DNA from: Mesorhizobium sp. M1D.F.Ca.ET.043.01.1.1
GTDB lineage: Bacteria > Pseudomonadota > Alphaproteobacteria > Rhizobiales > Rhizobiaceae
Length of the DNA stretch: 64,000 bases
Direction: 5' to 3'
Assembly (NCBI RefSeq): GCF_003952385.1
Contig: NZ_CP034444.1
Span: 5,159,001-5,223,000 of the forward strand
The notes beneath the pieces were generated by a model that ran no database searches, was not told where the DNA came from, and worked only from the letters and a program-made list of their open reading frames with translations. Shown in pieces: positions 27,986 through 36,669 of this stretch; position 1 is the stretch's first letter; the number at the start of each line of letters is the position of its first letter. The position numbers were made by a program, and so were the translations under genes.

Positions 27986-29500
27986 ATGACGATAGCGAAG
28001 GAAACGGCCTCACTTCTGGAGAAACTGGGTGTCGCCAAGGACGCGCTTTCCGGCGGCGACCTCATCGTGCGCAGCCCGGTGACGGGCGAAGAGATCGCGG
28101 CGCTGAAGTCGATCTCGGCGGCCGACGCGGGCAAGGCCATCGATGCCGCGCACAAGGCCTTCCAGGCCTGGCGGCTGGTGCCGGGGCCGAAGCGCGGCGA
28201 GCTGGTGCGCCTGCTCGGCGAGGAACTGCGCGCGCACAAGACGGAGCTCGGTCGGCTGGTGTCGATCGAGGTCGGCAAGATCCCGTCGGAGGGCCTCGGC
28301 GAAGTGCAGGAGATGATCGACATCTGCGACTTCGCGGTCGGCCTTTCCCGCCAGCTCTACGGCCTGACCATCGCCACCGAGCGCCCTGGACACCGCATGA
28401 TGGAGACCTGGCATCCGCTCGGCGTCGTCGGCGTCATCTCGGCCTTCAACTTCCCCGTCGCGGTATGGTCGTGGAACGCGGCGCTCGCCTTCGTCTGCGG
28501 CGACGCGGTGGTGTGGAAGCCGTCGGAAAAGACGCCGCTGACGGCGCTTGCCTGCGAGGCGATCTTCAAGCGCGCCGCCAAGCGTTTTGGCGCCGAGGTG
28601 CCGGAAGGCCTGCTTCAGGTGCTGATCGGCGACCGCGCCGTCGGCGAGGTGCTGGTCGACCATCCGAAAGTGCCGCTGGTTTCGGCCACCGGTTCGACCC
28701 GCATGGGCCGCGAGGTCGGCCCTCGCCTTGCCAAGCGCTTCGCCCGCGCGGTGCTGGAGCTCGGCGGCAACAATGCCGGCATCGTGGCGCCCACCGCCGA
28801 TCTCGACATGGCGCTGCGCGCCATCGCCTTCGGCGCCATGGGCACCGCCGGCCAGCGCTGCACGACGCTGCGGCGCCTGTTCGTGCATGACAGCGTCTAC
28901 GACGCGTTGCTGCCGCGCCTGAAGAAGGCCTATCAGAGCGTTTCCGTCGGCAATCCGCTGGAGACGTCGGCGCTGGTCGGACCGCTGATCGACAAGGCCG
29001 CCTTCGACAACATGCAGAAGGCGCTGAAGGAAGCCGAGGCGCACGGCGGCAAAGTGACCGGCGGCACGCGGGTCGAGAACGGCCACCCCGGCGCCTATTA
29101 CGTCCATCCAGCACTGGTCGAGATGCCCGCCCAGGTCTCGCCGGTAACGGAAGAGACCTTCGCGCCGATCCTCTATGTGATGAAATATTCCGATTTCGAC
29201 GAGGCGCTCGACCTGCACAATGCGGTGGGCGCCGGCCTGTCGTCGTCGATCTTCACGCGTGACCTGCAGGAATCCGAGCGTTTCCTCGGCGTCGACGGTT
29301 CGGACTGCGGCATCGCCAACGTCAATATCGGCACCTCGGGCGCCGAGATCGGCGGCGCGTTCGGCGGCGAAAAGGAAACCGGCGGCGGCCGCGAGAGCGG
29401 CTCGGATGCCTGGAAGGCCTATATGCGCCGCGCCACCAACACGGTGAACTTCTCAAAGGCGCTCCCCTTGGCGCAGGGCGTGTCGTTCGATATCGACTGA
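27986..29500 (+). CDS. ALDH7-type aldehyde dehydrogenase (L-aminoadipate-semialdehyde / P6C dehydrogenase)
   Basis: 504 residues from ATG 27986 (AAAGGGATAAAAA upstream). The ALDH fold is complete: AFNFPVAVWSWNAALAFVCG, the general base Glu258 in LELGGNNAG and the nucleophile Cys292 in GQRCTTLRR. The GNNAGIV, TLRRLFVH and SGAEIGGAFGGEKETGGGRE stretches are characteristic of the ALDH7/antiquitin group, whose bacterial members oxidise L-2-aminoadipate 6-semialdehyde (in equilibrium with piperideine-6-carboxylate) to aminoadipate in lysine catabolism. gcdH, about 13 kb away, serves a later step of lysine breakdown. No lysine-specific neighbour is adjacent, so the substrate is inferred from family. 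Confidence 0.88.
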   Translation: MTIAKETASLLEKLGVAKDALSGGDLIVRSPVTGEEIAALKSISAADAGKAIDAAHKAFQAWRLVPGPKRGELVRLLGEELRAHKTELGRLVSIEVGKIPSEGLGEVQEMIDICDFAVGLSRQLYGLTIATERPGHRMMETWHPLGVVGVISAFNFPVAVWSWNAALAFVCGDAVVWKPSEKTPLTALACEAIFKRAAKRFGAEVPEGLLQVLIGDRAVGEVLVDHPKVPLVSATGSTRMGREVGPRLAKRFARAVLELGGNNAGIVAPTADLDMALRAIAFGAMGTAGQRCTTLRRLFVHDSVYDALLPRLKKAYQSVSVGNPLETSALVGPLIDKAAFDNMQKALKEAEAHGGKVTGGTRVENGHPGAYYVHPALVEMPAQVSPVTEETFAPILYVMKYSDFDEALDLHNAVGAGLSSSIFTRDLQESERFLGVDGSDCGIANVNIGTSGAEIGGAFGGEKETGGGRESGSDAWKAYMRRATNTVNFSKALPLAQGVSFDID

Positions 29501-29506
29501 GATATG

Positions 29507-29538
29507 CAGCGGTTCAGCCTGGAGAAGCTGAACCGCTG
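29507..29538. terminator. bidirectional terminator-like hairpin between convergent genes
   Basis: A 12-bp perfect stem joins 29507-29518 (CAGCGGTTCAGC) with 29527-29538, with an 8-base loop. It lies seven bases after the aldehyde dehydrogenase stop and contains the stop codon of the convergent winged-helix gene (29514-29516). There is no T-run on either side. Confidence 0.5.
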
Positions 29539-30395
29539 GCCACGTTCTTCACGCAAGCGGCGAAGGCCGCGTCGATGATGGCGAGCTTGACCGCCTGCGC
29601 CGTCACATACTCGCCGTAGAACTCGTCCGACACCCACATCACCGAATGGCCGCGCCGGCCGAGCCAGCCGACGCTGCCGAGCGCCTCGGCGTCGCGCAAC
29701 TTGCGCGCCAGGTGGGTGCGCGACAGTTTCAGCCATCTGGCGAAATCGCCGATCGAGAGGATGCCGGTCGGGATACGTTCCCGGCCGACATTCTCGAGTT
29801 CGACGCCGGCGATCAGCCAGTCCATGACGACGCCGCCATTGTTGAGCCAGGTGAAGAGCGAGAACGTCCGTTCCGGCTCGCGCACCGGCACGGAGGAGAC
29901 CAGTCCGTCCGCGATCAGCGGCTGCAGCTGTGCCAGCATTTGCGGGCGTGCCTGGAATGTCGCCAGCCGATCCGCGCCGTCGAGGTCGTCAAGCGTCTTG
30001 AGATGCATCAGAACCCAGCCTGTCAGTTCCGCCAACGCCGCAGCCGTCGGTTGCAAGGGGCGAATGCGGGCGTCGTCACCGCCAGGCGCATCCACAATGA
30101 ACTTGTAGTGCTGCATTTCCTTGATGAAGGCGTGCGTGGTGTTGCGGCTGGCCACCGAATGTTGAAGGGTGACGTCGACGAAATGCGCGGCCGTCAGCTC
30201 CTTTCGATAGTCGCTGGGATCTCTGCGGAAATGCAGGGCAAGCCCGATATGGGCCATCAGCCAGCGCTGCTGGGTAGCAAACACCGAGGATGCCCGCGGG
30301 TTCCCTTGATAGGCCTGCAACATCGCCCGCGCCTGCGCCTGGATGCAGGCAGGCAGCTCAGGGTGGCCCGCGATGTCTTCGAACGTCAGCGCCAT
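29514..30395 (-). CDS. uncharacterised winged-helix protein, tandem copy A
   Basis: 293 residues from ATG 30395 (MALTFEDIAGHPE); the frame opens further upstream at 30617 but that part is not conserved in the neighbouring paralogue. I do not recognise a named family. A conserved N-terminal block, FATQQRWLMAHIGLALHFRRD, is followed by a middle helical region and a C-terminal segment, SIGDFARWLKLSRTHLARKL (about residues 218-237), that looks like a DNA-binding helix-turn-helix, then a wing-like GWLGRRGHSVMWVS. More than half of the positions match the next gene by eye. I infer a transcriptional regulator, with no direct proof. Confidence 0.6.
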   Translation of the reverse strand: MALTFEDIAGHPELPACIQAQARAMLQAYQGNPRASSVFATQQRWLMAHIGLALHFRRDPSDYRKELTAAHFVDVTLQHSVASRNTTHAFIKEMQHYKFIVDAPGGDDARIRPLQPTAAALAELTGWVLMHLKTLDDLDGADRLATFQARPQMLAQLQPLIADGLVSSVPVREPERTFSLFTWLNNGGVVMDWLIAGVELENVGRERIPTGILSIGDFARWLKLSRTHLARKLRDAEALGSVGWLGRRGHSVMWVSDEFYGEYVTAQAVKLAIIDAAFAACVKNVASGSASPG

Positions 30396-30508
30396 TCCCC
30401 CCAGAACCCGCCAAGTATCGCAAAGTCTTGCGATAGCAGTTTCGGCAGGCGCCCACCAGTGCAACCGCCGGTTTTTGCGGGATGAGCCTTTAAGGCAGGC
30501 TCCGGCGC

Positions 30509-31375
30509 TCAGCCTTCGCCTGTGCCGGAAAAACACGCCTCGAAGGCTGCGTCGACGACAGCGAGCTTGGCAGCCTGCACGGCCATGTATTCGTCGAAGA
30601 ACTGCCGCGAGACCCACATGACTGAATGTCCGCGCTGGCCGACCCAGCCGATGCTGCCGAGCACCTCGGCGTCATGGAGCTTGCGCGCCAGATGCGTGCG
30701 CGAGAGCTTCAGCCAATGGGCGAATTCGCCGATCGAAATGACGCTGGTCGGAATCTTCTCGAGGTTGGCGTCGTCTGGGTCGATGCCCGACATCAGCCAA
30801 TCCATGACGATGCCGCCATTGTTCAACCAGATGAACAACGAGAAGGTTTGCTCGGGTTCCCGCACCGGACCGGACGCGAGCAGCCCGTCGCAGATCAAGG
30901 GCTGCAGCTTTGCCAGCATATCGGGGCGCGCGAGGAAGGTTGCCAGCCGGTTCCCGCCATCGATCTGATCAAGCGTCCGCAAATGGGCATGGATCCAGCC
31001 GGTGAAGGTCTCGATGGTGGCCGCGGTCACCCGCAACGGGTGGGCGCGGCCATCGCCGCTCGTCGAAAGATATTCGGCGATGTTGTAGTGCAGCATTTCC
31101 TTGACAAACGCCTCGGCGGTATTGCGGCTGGCGACCGAATTGCGGCGCACGACCTCGATGAAACGCGCCACCGTCATTTCGGTGCGGCGGTCATTGGGGT
31201 CGCGCCTGAAATGCAATGCGAGCCCGACATGGCCGAGCAACCAGCGCTGCTGGGTGGCAAAGACGGCGGCAAGGCGCGGGCTGGTTTCGTAGATATGGAT
31301 GAGCGCGCGCGACTGTTCCTGGACACCACGGAGTGCTGCCGGATGACTGGCGATCTCTTCGGCGCTCAGCGGCAT
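30509..31375 (-). CDS. uncharacterised winged-helix protein, tandem copy B
   Basis: 288 residues if started at ATG 31375 (MPLSAEEIASHPA), which aligns exactly with the start of copy A; a GTG four codons earlier is possible. The same blocks are present: FATQQRWLLGHVGLALHFRRD, PVREPEQTFSLFIWLNNGG and the helix-turn-helix-like SIGEFAHWLKLSRTHLARKL, then RGHSVMWVS. Copy B lies upstream of copy A on the same strand with 113 bases between them, so they probably arose by tandem duplication and may be co-transcribed. The strongest conservation between copies is in the putative DNA-binding segment, suggesting related operator sequences. Confidence 0.6.
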   Translation of the reverse strand: MPLSAEEIASHPAALRGVQEQSRALIHIYETSPRLAAVFATQQRWLLGHVGLALHFRRDPNDRRTEMTVARFIEVVRRNSVASRNTAEAFVKEMLHYNIAEYLSTSGDGRAHPLRVTAATIETFTGWIHAHLRTLDQIDGGNRLATFLARPDMLAKLQPLICDGLLASGPVREPEQTFSLFIWLNNGGIVMDWLMSGIDPDDANLEKIPTSVISIGEFAHWLKLSRTHLARKLHDAEVLGSIGWVGQRGHSVMWVSRQFFDEYMAVQAAKLAVVDAAFEACFSGTGEG

Positions 31376-31699
31376 TTCCTGCGGCACTCCATTCGATTCC
31401 AGGCAAAGGCAGATGCAGATTTAAAGCCTTCGCCGATTGTGTCCAGTTGCCCTTTGGAACAACGGAGGATTGCTTGGCGCGTTCCTCGCTAACTCTTTGC
31501 TTCGGTTTGGAAAATCACTCTAGGCGCAAGTCTGGTCAGAACGCTGCGATCGTCAGACCTTTGCTCCGTCAGCCGGCTGACGCGCGCCGCGTTAGTTCTT
31601 CACCGCTTTGCCAGCCCGCCTCGGAAAGACGCCCTTTGCAAGCCGCGGGCCACGACCTATCGTGGCAACCTGAAATCCAGGCCGCAGCCGAGTGAGACA
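31376..31699. other. intergenic region with a 16-bp palindrome
   Basis: 324 bases between two divergent genes. No protein-like frame was accepted. A perfect 16-bp palindrome, CGTCAGCCGGCTGACG, lies at 31567-31582 and could be an operator. The sequence is somewhat richer in A/T near 31420-31530, where promoters for both directions could lie, but no clear -35/-10 pair stands out. Confidence 0.4.
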
Positions 31700-32533
31700 A
31701 TGCCGAGAACGATCCGGACGCTGACCGCCAGCGAAGTGGAAACGCTCATCGACTGGGCCGCGGCGGAAGGCTGGAATCCGGGTATCGGCGATGCGGCCGC
31801 TCTGCGGGCCGCCGATCCGGCAGGGTTCATCGGCGCCTTTGTCGGCGGCGAGATGATGGCCGGCATTTCGGCCGTCGCCTATGGCGCGGGTTTCGGCTTC
31901 ATCGGCCTCTATATCTGCCGGCCCGACCGGCGTGGCGAAGGCCATGGCAAAGCGGTCTGGGACGCCGGCATGGCCCGGCTCGGCGAGCGGATCATCGGCC
32001 TCGACGGCGTGCCCGAGCAAAGGACCAACTACCAGCGCAAGGGGTTCGTGCCTGCCTATGAGACCGTCCGCTTCAGCGGAGGAGCTGTCCGCCTGGCCGG
32101 CGGCGGCGACATCCTGCCTGCGACGGCCGCCGGCTTCGCCGAAATCCTCGCCTACGACCGCCAGTGCTTCCCGGCGCCGCGCGAGGCCTTCCTGCGGGAA
32201 TGGCTGCAGCCGCCGCGGATCGCGCTCATGTCCGCCGGTTCGGCCGGCATTGCCGGCTATGGCGCAGCGCGCCGATGCCGCGAGGGATTCAAGATCGGCC
32301 CGCTGTTCGCAGATGGGATGGACACAGCCTTGGCGCTGGTGGCGACGCTGTCGGACAGGACAGCGGGCGAAGTGCTGCACATCGATGTGCCGGCCACCCA
32401 GGTCGGCTTCACCGCCATGCTTCAGGCCGCCGGCATGGTTGCAGGCTTCACGACCACCCGCATGTACAAGGGCGGCAAGCCGGGCAACCCGCCGACCAAG
32501 GTCTTCGGCATCACCACGCTGGAGCTGGGGTGA
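31700..32533 (+). CDS. GNAT-family N-acetyltransferase with two acetyltransferase-like halves
   Basis: 277 residues. The N-terminal half is a GNAT domain with the acetyl-CoA loop visible in RPDRRGEGHGKAVWDAG (R/Q-x-x-G-x-G/A version at RRGEGHG, about residues 77-83). The second half (from about 135) looks like the C-terminal GNAT-like module found in YitH-type acetyltransferases, with CREGFKIGPLFAD and TRMYKGGKPG. Substrate unknown. It stands alone: a 324-base gap upstream and a convergent oxidoreductase gene 34 bases downstream. Confidence 0.8.
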   Translation: MPRTIRTLTASEVETLIDWAAAEGWNPGIGDAAALRAADPAGFIGAFVGGEMMAGISAVAYGAGFGFIGLYICRPDRRGEGHGKAVWDAGMARLGERIIGLDGVPEQRTNYQRKGFVPAYETVRFSGGAVRLAGGGDILPATAAGFAEILAYDRQCFPAPREAFLREWLQPPRIALMSAGSAGIAGYGAARRCREGFKIGPLFADGMDTALALVATLSDRTAGEVLHIDVPATQVGFTAMLQAAGMVAGFTTTRMYKGGKPGNPPTKVFGITTLELG

Positions 32534-32567
32534 TCGCGGGAGCGCAGAGCCTCGACATTCGACCGTC

Positions 32568-33671
32568 TCATTCGCCGGCGTTCGCCACCGCGTCCGGCAC
32601 CACCACGAGCTTGCCGACGAAATCCTTGGCCATGAAGTCCGCCTGGGCGCGGTGGAAGTCCGACAGTTTGTAGACGCCGCCGACCAGCGCCCTGATCTTC
32701 TTCTCTTCGATGTAGCGCACGATGCGGCGGAAATCGCCCCTGGTGCCCTGGCTCGAGCCGTGCAGCTGAAGCTGCTTCAGATACATGGTGCGCAGATCGA
32801 GCTGAACGAGCGGGCCGGCGATGGCGCCCGCCGTGGTGTAGCGGCCTTCGGGCCGCAGAATGCGCAGCAGGTCGTTGAAGATGGCGCCGCCGACGAGGTC
32901 GGCGACCACGTCGATGGGTTGGCCGCCGGTCGCCTCGTTGATGGCGGACGGCAGGTCGGCCACGCCGCGTGTGATCACTTTTTCGGCGCCGATGTCGAGC
33001 ACGGCCTGCTCCTTGCCTTTGCCGACGAGCGCATAGGGAATGGCGCCGCGCGCCCGAGCCAGCTGCACGATGCCGGAGCCGACGCCGCCGGACGCGCCGG
33101 TTACCAGCACCCGCTCGCCGGCCTTCAGCGCGGCGCGTTCCAGCATCTGCTCGCCGGTGAGATAGGCGCAGCAGAAGGTGGCCAGCTCGACGTCGCTCAT
33201 ATCGGTGTCGACGACATGCGCGTTCTCGGCCGGCAGCGCCTGGTACTCGGCGTATCCGCCGTCGCGGCCGTGGCCCATATAGTCGATGTCGGCAAGCGAA
33301 TCGTCGTCGCGGTTGTAGATGGAGAAGTCGACCATCACGCGCTCGCCGATGCGGCTTGCCGGCACGCCGTCACCGACGGCGACGATGGTGCCCACCGTGT
33401 CGGTGCCCTGGATGCGCGGGAAGGTCAGCGTGTTGCCCTGCCGGCGCCAGGTCGACACGGCTGCCGCATCCTCCTCCGTGCCATAGGCGCCCTGGCGCAC
33501 CCAGACGTCGGTGTTGTTCATGCCGCAGGCTCTGACCTTGACCAGCACTTCGCTGGCGGCGGGCGAGGGCACCTTCACGTCGGTGCGATAGACGAGCTTT
33601 TCCAGCCCGCCATGGCCGGTGAGCTGCACGGCGGCCATCGTTGCTGGAACGGTTCCGGTCATGGCATTCAT
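32568..33671 (-). CDS. medium-chain dehydrogenase/reductase (quinone-oxidoreductase-like)
   Basis: 367 residues from ATG 33671; an upstream start at 33707 is possible. GroES-like N-domain, then a Rossmann domain with GASGGVGSGIVQLA (about 170-183). The usual zinc-ADH motif ACGVCHTD is replaced by ACGMNNTDVW, so the catalytic zinc Cys ligand appears to be missing. This points to the NADPH:quinone-reductase side of the family. It starts 22 bases after doeD, so it is probably the last gene of the asnC-doeC-doeD transcript. It is not a standard ectoine-pathway enzyme; it may handle an aldehyde or enone by-product (inference). Confidence 0.75.
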   Translation of the reverse strand: MNAMTGTVPATMAAVQLTGHGGLEKLVYRTDVKVPSPAASEVLVKVRACGMNNTDVWVRQGAYGTEEDAAAVSTWRRQGNTLTFPRIQGTDTVGTIVAVGDGVPASRIGERVMVDFSIYNRDDDSLADIDYMGHGRDGGYAEYQALPAENAHVVDTDMSDVELATFCCAYLTGEQMLERAALKAGERVLVTGASGGVGSGIVQLARARGAIPYALVGKGKEQAVLDIGAEKVITRGVADLPSAINEATGGQPIDVVADLVGGAIFNDLLRILRPEGRYTTAGAIAGPLVQLDLRTMYLKQLQLHGSSQGTRGDFRRIVRYIEEKKIRALVGGVYKLSDFHRAQADFMAKDFVGKLVVVPDAVANAGE

Positions 33672-33697
33672 GTCGCTTCTCAGATGTCGCTTCTCAG
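33670..33697. repeat. 14-bp tandem duplication at the doeD/oxidoreductase junction
   Basis: ATGTCGCTTCTCAG occurs twice back to back (33670-33683 and 33684-33697). The duplication covers the doeD stop codon (33694-33696) and the GAGAAG ribosome site just before the oxidoreductase ATG, so the site exists in two copies. Confidence 0.85.
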
Positions 33698-35073
33698 ATA
33701 CTGGCAAACACGCTGTTCACCGCGTCGGCGGTCTTGGCGACGATCATGTCGGCCTCCTCGCGCGTCAGGCAGAGCGGCGGCGCGAAGCCGAGGATATCGC
33801 CCTGCGGCATGGCGCGGCCAAGAACGCCATCGGCGGCAAGCGCCGTCGCGATCTGTGGCCCGACCTTCAGCGCCGGATCGAAGAAGACGCGATCATCGCG
33901 ATCCTTGACGAACTCGACCGCGGCCAGCATGCCGTCGCCGCGCACCTCGCCGACATGCTTATGGCCACCGACGGCCTTGGCGAGCTCGGCGCGGAAGTAG
34001 GCACCGGTCTCGCCGGCATTTCGCACCAGATCCATCTCGTCGATCAGTTCGAGATTGGCGACGCCCGCGGCAACGCAGATCGGGTGCGCCGAATAGGTCC
34101 AGCCATGGCCGAGCGAGCCCAGCTTGTCGGAGCCCTTGACCAGCACCTGCCAGACCTTATCGGAAACGATGACGCCGGAAAGCGGCGCATAGGCCGAGGT
34201 CAGCCCCTTGGCGATGGTGATCAGGTCCGGCTTGATGCCGTAGTGGTCGGAACCGAACATGGTGCCGAGACGGCCGAAGCCGGTGACCACCTCGTCGGCG
34301 ACTAAAAGCACGTCGTATTTGCTCAGCACGGCCTGGATCTTTTCCCAATAGCCGGCCGGCGGCGACACGATGCCGCCGGTGCCGAGGATCGGCTCACCGA
34401 TGAAGGCCGCGACCGTGTCCGGGCCTTCGGCGACAATCATCTCCTCGAGCTTGTCGGCGCAATATTGCGAGAACTGCTCCTCGCTCATCGACCGGTCGAC
34501 GCGGCGGAAATAGTAGGGCGCCTCGGTGTGCAGGATCGGCGCGCGCGGCAGGTCGAAGGCGTTGTGGAAGAGCTCCAGCCCGGTCAGCGATCCCGTCATC
34601 ACGCCCGAGCCGTGATAGCCGCGCCAGCGCGAGATGATCTTCTTCTTCTCGGGACGGCCGAGAACGTTGTTGTAGTACCAGATCAGCTTGATGTTGGTCT
34701 CGTTGGCATCGGAGCCGGAGAGGCCGAAATAGACTCGGCTCATGCCCTTCGGGGCGCGGTCGATGATCATCTTGGCAAGCCGGATCGAGGCCTCGGTGCC
34801 GTGGCCGACATAGGCATGGTAGTAGGCGAGGTTCTTCGCCTGCTCAGCGATGGCATCGGCGATCTTCTGGCGTCCGTAGCCGACATTGACGCAATAGAGG
34901 CCGGCGAAGGCATCGATGCTCTTCCTGCCGGTGTTGTCCCAGATGGTGACGCCTTCGCCGCCGGCCATGATGCGGGCCGGCGATTCACCGCGCGCATGCG
35001 TGCCCATATGCGTCGAGGGATGGAAGAAGTGGTCGCGGTCCCAGGCCGAGAGTTCGTTGGATTGTTCGAGCAT
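33694..35073 (-). CDS. doeD: class III aminotransferase, ectoine catabolism (DoeD-type)
   Basis: 459 residues of the class III PLP aminotransferase family. The PLP-binding Lys is Lys289 in IAKGLTSAYAPL; VADEVVTGFGRLG supplies the Asp that contacts the cofactor ring, and LSGSDANETNIK the phosphate region. Alone, the sequence would be called an omega-amino-acid:pyruvate or putrescine aminotransferase. Its place next to doeC and the eut/doe operon makes it the candidate for converting L-2,4-diaminobutyrate to aspartate semialdehyde. It begins 35 bases after doeC. The start ATG at 35073 has AAGGAG eight bases before it. Confidence 0.85.
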   Translation of the reverse strand: MLEQSNELSAWDRDHFFHPSTHMGTHARGESPARIMAGGEGVTIWDNTGRKSIDAFAGLYCVNVGYGRQKIADAIAEQAKNLAYYHAYVGHGTEASIRLAKMIIDRAPKGMSRVYFGLSGSDANETNIKLIWYYNNVLGRPEKKKIISRWRGYHGSGVMTGSLTGLELFHNAFDLPRAPILHTEAPYYFRRVDRSMSEEQFSQYCADKLEEMIVAEGPDTVAAFIGEPILGTGGIVSPPAGYWEKIQAVLSKYDVLLVADEVVTGFGRLGTMFGSDHYGIKPDLITIAKGLTSAYAPLSGVIVSDKVWQVLVKGSDKLGSLGHGWTYSAHPICVAAGVANLELIDEMDLVRNAGETGAYFRAELAKAVGGHKHVGEVRGDGMLAAVEFVKDRDDRVFFDPALKVGPQIATALAADGVLGRAMPQGDILGFAPPLCLTREEADMIVAKTADAVNSVFASI

Positions 35074-35108
35074 TTTTTCAACTCCTTGAGGGATAGCCGG
35101 ACGCGGAC

Positions 35109-36602
35109 TTACGCGACATCCAGGCAGAGATACTTGAGATCGGTGAAGGCTTCGAGCCCGTGGCGCGAGCCTTCGCGGCCGATGCCGGACTGCTTGACGC
35201 CGCCGAACGGGATCGGCGCACCGGTGATCTTGACCCGGTTGATCGCGACCATGCCGTAATCCAGCGCGCGGCCCATGCGCGACTGCCGTGCGCCGTTCTC
35301 GGTCACGACATAAGCGACGAGGCCGTATTCCGTGGCGTTGGCGCGGGCGACAACCCCCGCCTCGTCGTCAAAGGGCGTCACGGCGGCGACCGGGCCAAAG
35401 GTTTCCTCGCGCATGATCAGCGCTTCGTCCGGCACATCGACGAGCAGCGTCGGCTGGTAGAACAGCGGCCCGGCCGCGTGGCGCTTACCGCCGGTCAGGC
35501 AGCGCGCGCCGTGGACGAGCGCATCCGCCACCTGCTCCTCCACCTTCTTGACAGCGCGCTCATGCATCAGCGGGCCGATATCGACGTCCGCGGATAGCCC
35601 GTTGCCGATGCGGAGCTGCTCGATGCGGCGCGCGAAGGCGGTGCAGAAGCGATCATAGACGGACCGCTGCGCATAGATGCGGTTGGCGGCGAGGCAATCC
35701 TGGCCGGAGGTGGCGAATTTGGCGTCGAGCGCGATGGTCACCGCTTTATCGATATCGGCATCGTCGAACACGATCAGCGGCGCATGCCCGCCGAGCTCCA
35801 TCACCAGCCGCTTCATGGTGGGGGCACTCTGCGCGGCGATCAGCCGGCCGACTTCGGTCGAGCCGGTGAAGCTCATGGCGCGGACGCGGGCATCGGCGCA
35901 CATCGCGCCAACGATGGTGCGCGCATCGCCGGTGACGATGTTGAAGACGCCGGCCGGAAGTCCGGCGCGTTCGCCGAGCTCGGCCAGCGCCAGCGCCGAG
36001 AGCGGCGTTTCCGAGGATGGATGCGCCACCACTGTGCAGCCGGCGGCGAGGGCTGCTGCTGCCTTGCGGGTGAGCATGGCCGAAGGGAAATTCCATGGTG
36101 TGACGACACCGACGACGCCGAGCGGCTCGCGGCGCACGCTCATTTCGGCATTGGGCAAATGGCTGGTGACGCTTTCGGCGTTGAGGCGTTTTGCTTCCTC
36201 GGCATACCACTCGACGAAAGAGGCGGCGTAGTCGATTTCGCCCAGCGATTCCTTCAGCGGCTTGCCCTGTTCCAGCGTCATCAGCAGCGCCAGGTCGTCC
36301 TTGGCGGCGACGATCAGGTCGAACCATTTTCGCAAAATTCTTGAACGCTCCTGCGGCAGAGCCGAGCGCCAGGCGGGAAACGCTCGGGAAGCCGCGTTGA
36401 TCGCCTTTGTTGTCTGCCCGGCATCGAGCGCGGCGACGAAGGCCACGGTGGCGCCGGTCGCCGGATCGGTGACCTCAAAACTTTCCGCCGCTTCGCTTGC
36501 AGTCCAATGGCCGTCGACATAGGCGAGGGCGCGCAGCAGGCGGCGGTCAGCGAGGCGGTCGAGCGCGTCGTGGTGGTTCGTGCGGGCAAAATGCGCGGAC
36601 AT
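35109..36602 (-). CDS. doeC: NAD(P)-dependent semialdehyde dehydrogenase, ectoine catabolism (DoeC-type)
   Basis: 497 residues of the succinate-semialdehyde dehydrogenase-like ALDH group. Visible elements are VTPWNFPSAM, general base Glu in MELGGHAPL (about 267) and nucleophile Cys in SGQDCLAANR (about 302). Family resemblance alone says GabD, but the setting (asnC upstream, class III aminotransferase downstream, eut/doe genes across the divergent promoter) suggests it oxidises aspartate semialdehyde to aspartate as the last step of ectoine breakdown. ATG 36602 follows a 249-base leader containing a long inverted repeat. Confidence 0.85.
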   Translation of the reverse strand: MSAHFARTNHHDALDRLADRRLLRALAYVDGHWTASEAAESFEVTDPATGATVAFVAALDAGQTTKAINAASRAFPAWRSALPQERSRILRKWFDLIVAAKDDLALLMTLEQGKPLKESLGEIDYAASFVEWYAEEAKRLNAESVTSHLPNAEMSVRREPLGVVGVVTPWNFPSAMLTRKAAAALAAGCTVVAHPSSETPLSALALAELGERAGLPAGVFNIVTGDARTIVGAMCADARVRAMSFTGSTEVGRLIAAQSAPTMKRLVMELGGHAPLIVFDDADIDKAVTIALDAKFATSGQDCLAANRIYAQRSVYDRFCTAFARRIEQLRIGNGLSADVDIGPLMHERAVKKVEEQVADALVHGARCLTGGKRHAAGPLFYQPTLLVDVPDEALIMREETFGPVAAVTPFDDEAGVVARANATEYGLVAYVVTENGARQSRMGRALDYGMVAINRVKITGAPIPFGGVKQSGIGREGSRHGLEAFTDLKYLCLDVA

Positions 36603-36669
36603 CGATTGTCTCCCGGTGCCGAGGCGATGCCGAGAGATTAGCCGCGCCGCTAAGACAGAGAGGCTGTTT

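Noticed and set aside
29600..31400. Toxin-antitoxin or defence pair from the tandem same-strand genes
   Set aside because: The two proteins are paralogues of equal size with the same DNA-binding-like segment, unlike any toxin-antitoxin arrangement.
33694..35073. Assignment as putrescine aminotransferase linked to the Pot locus
   Set aside because: Family resemblance exists, but the Pot locus is over 20 kb away and the ectoine genes are adjacent.
35109..36602. Assignment as a GABA-pathway succinate-semialdehyde dehydrogenase (gabD)
   Set aside because: Sequence alone allows it, but its place with asnC, a class III aminotransferase and the eut/doe operon fits DoeC better; substrate remains unproven.
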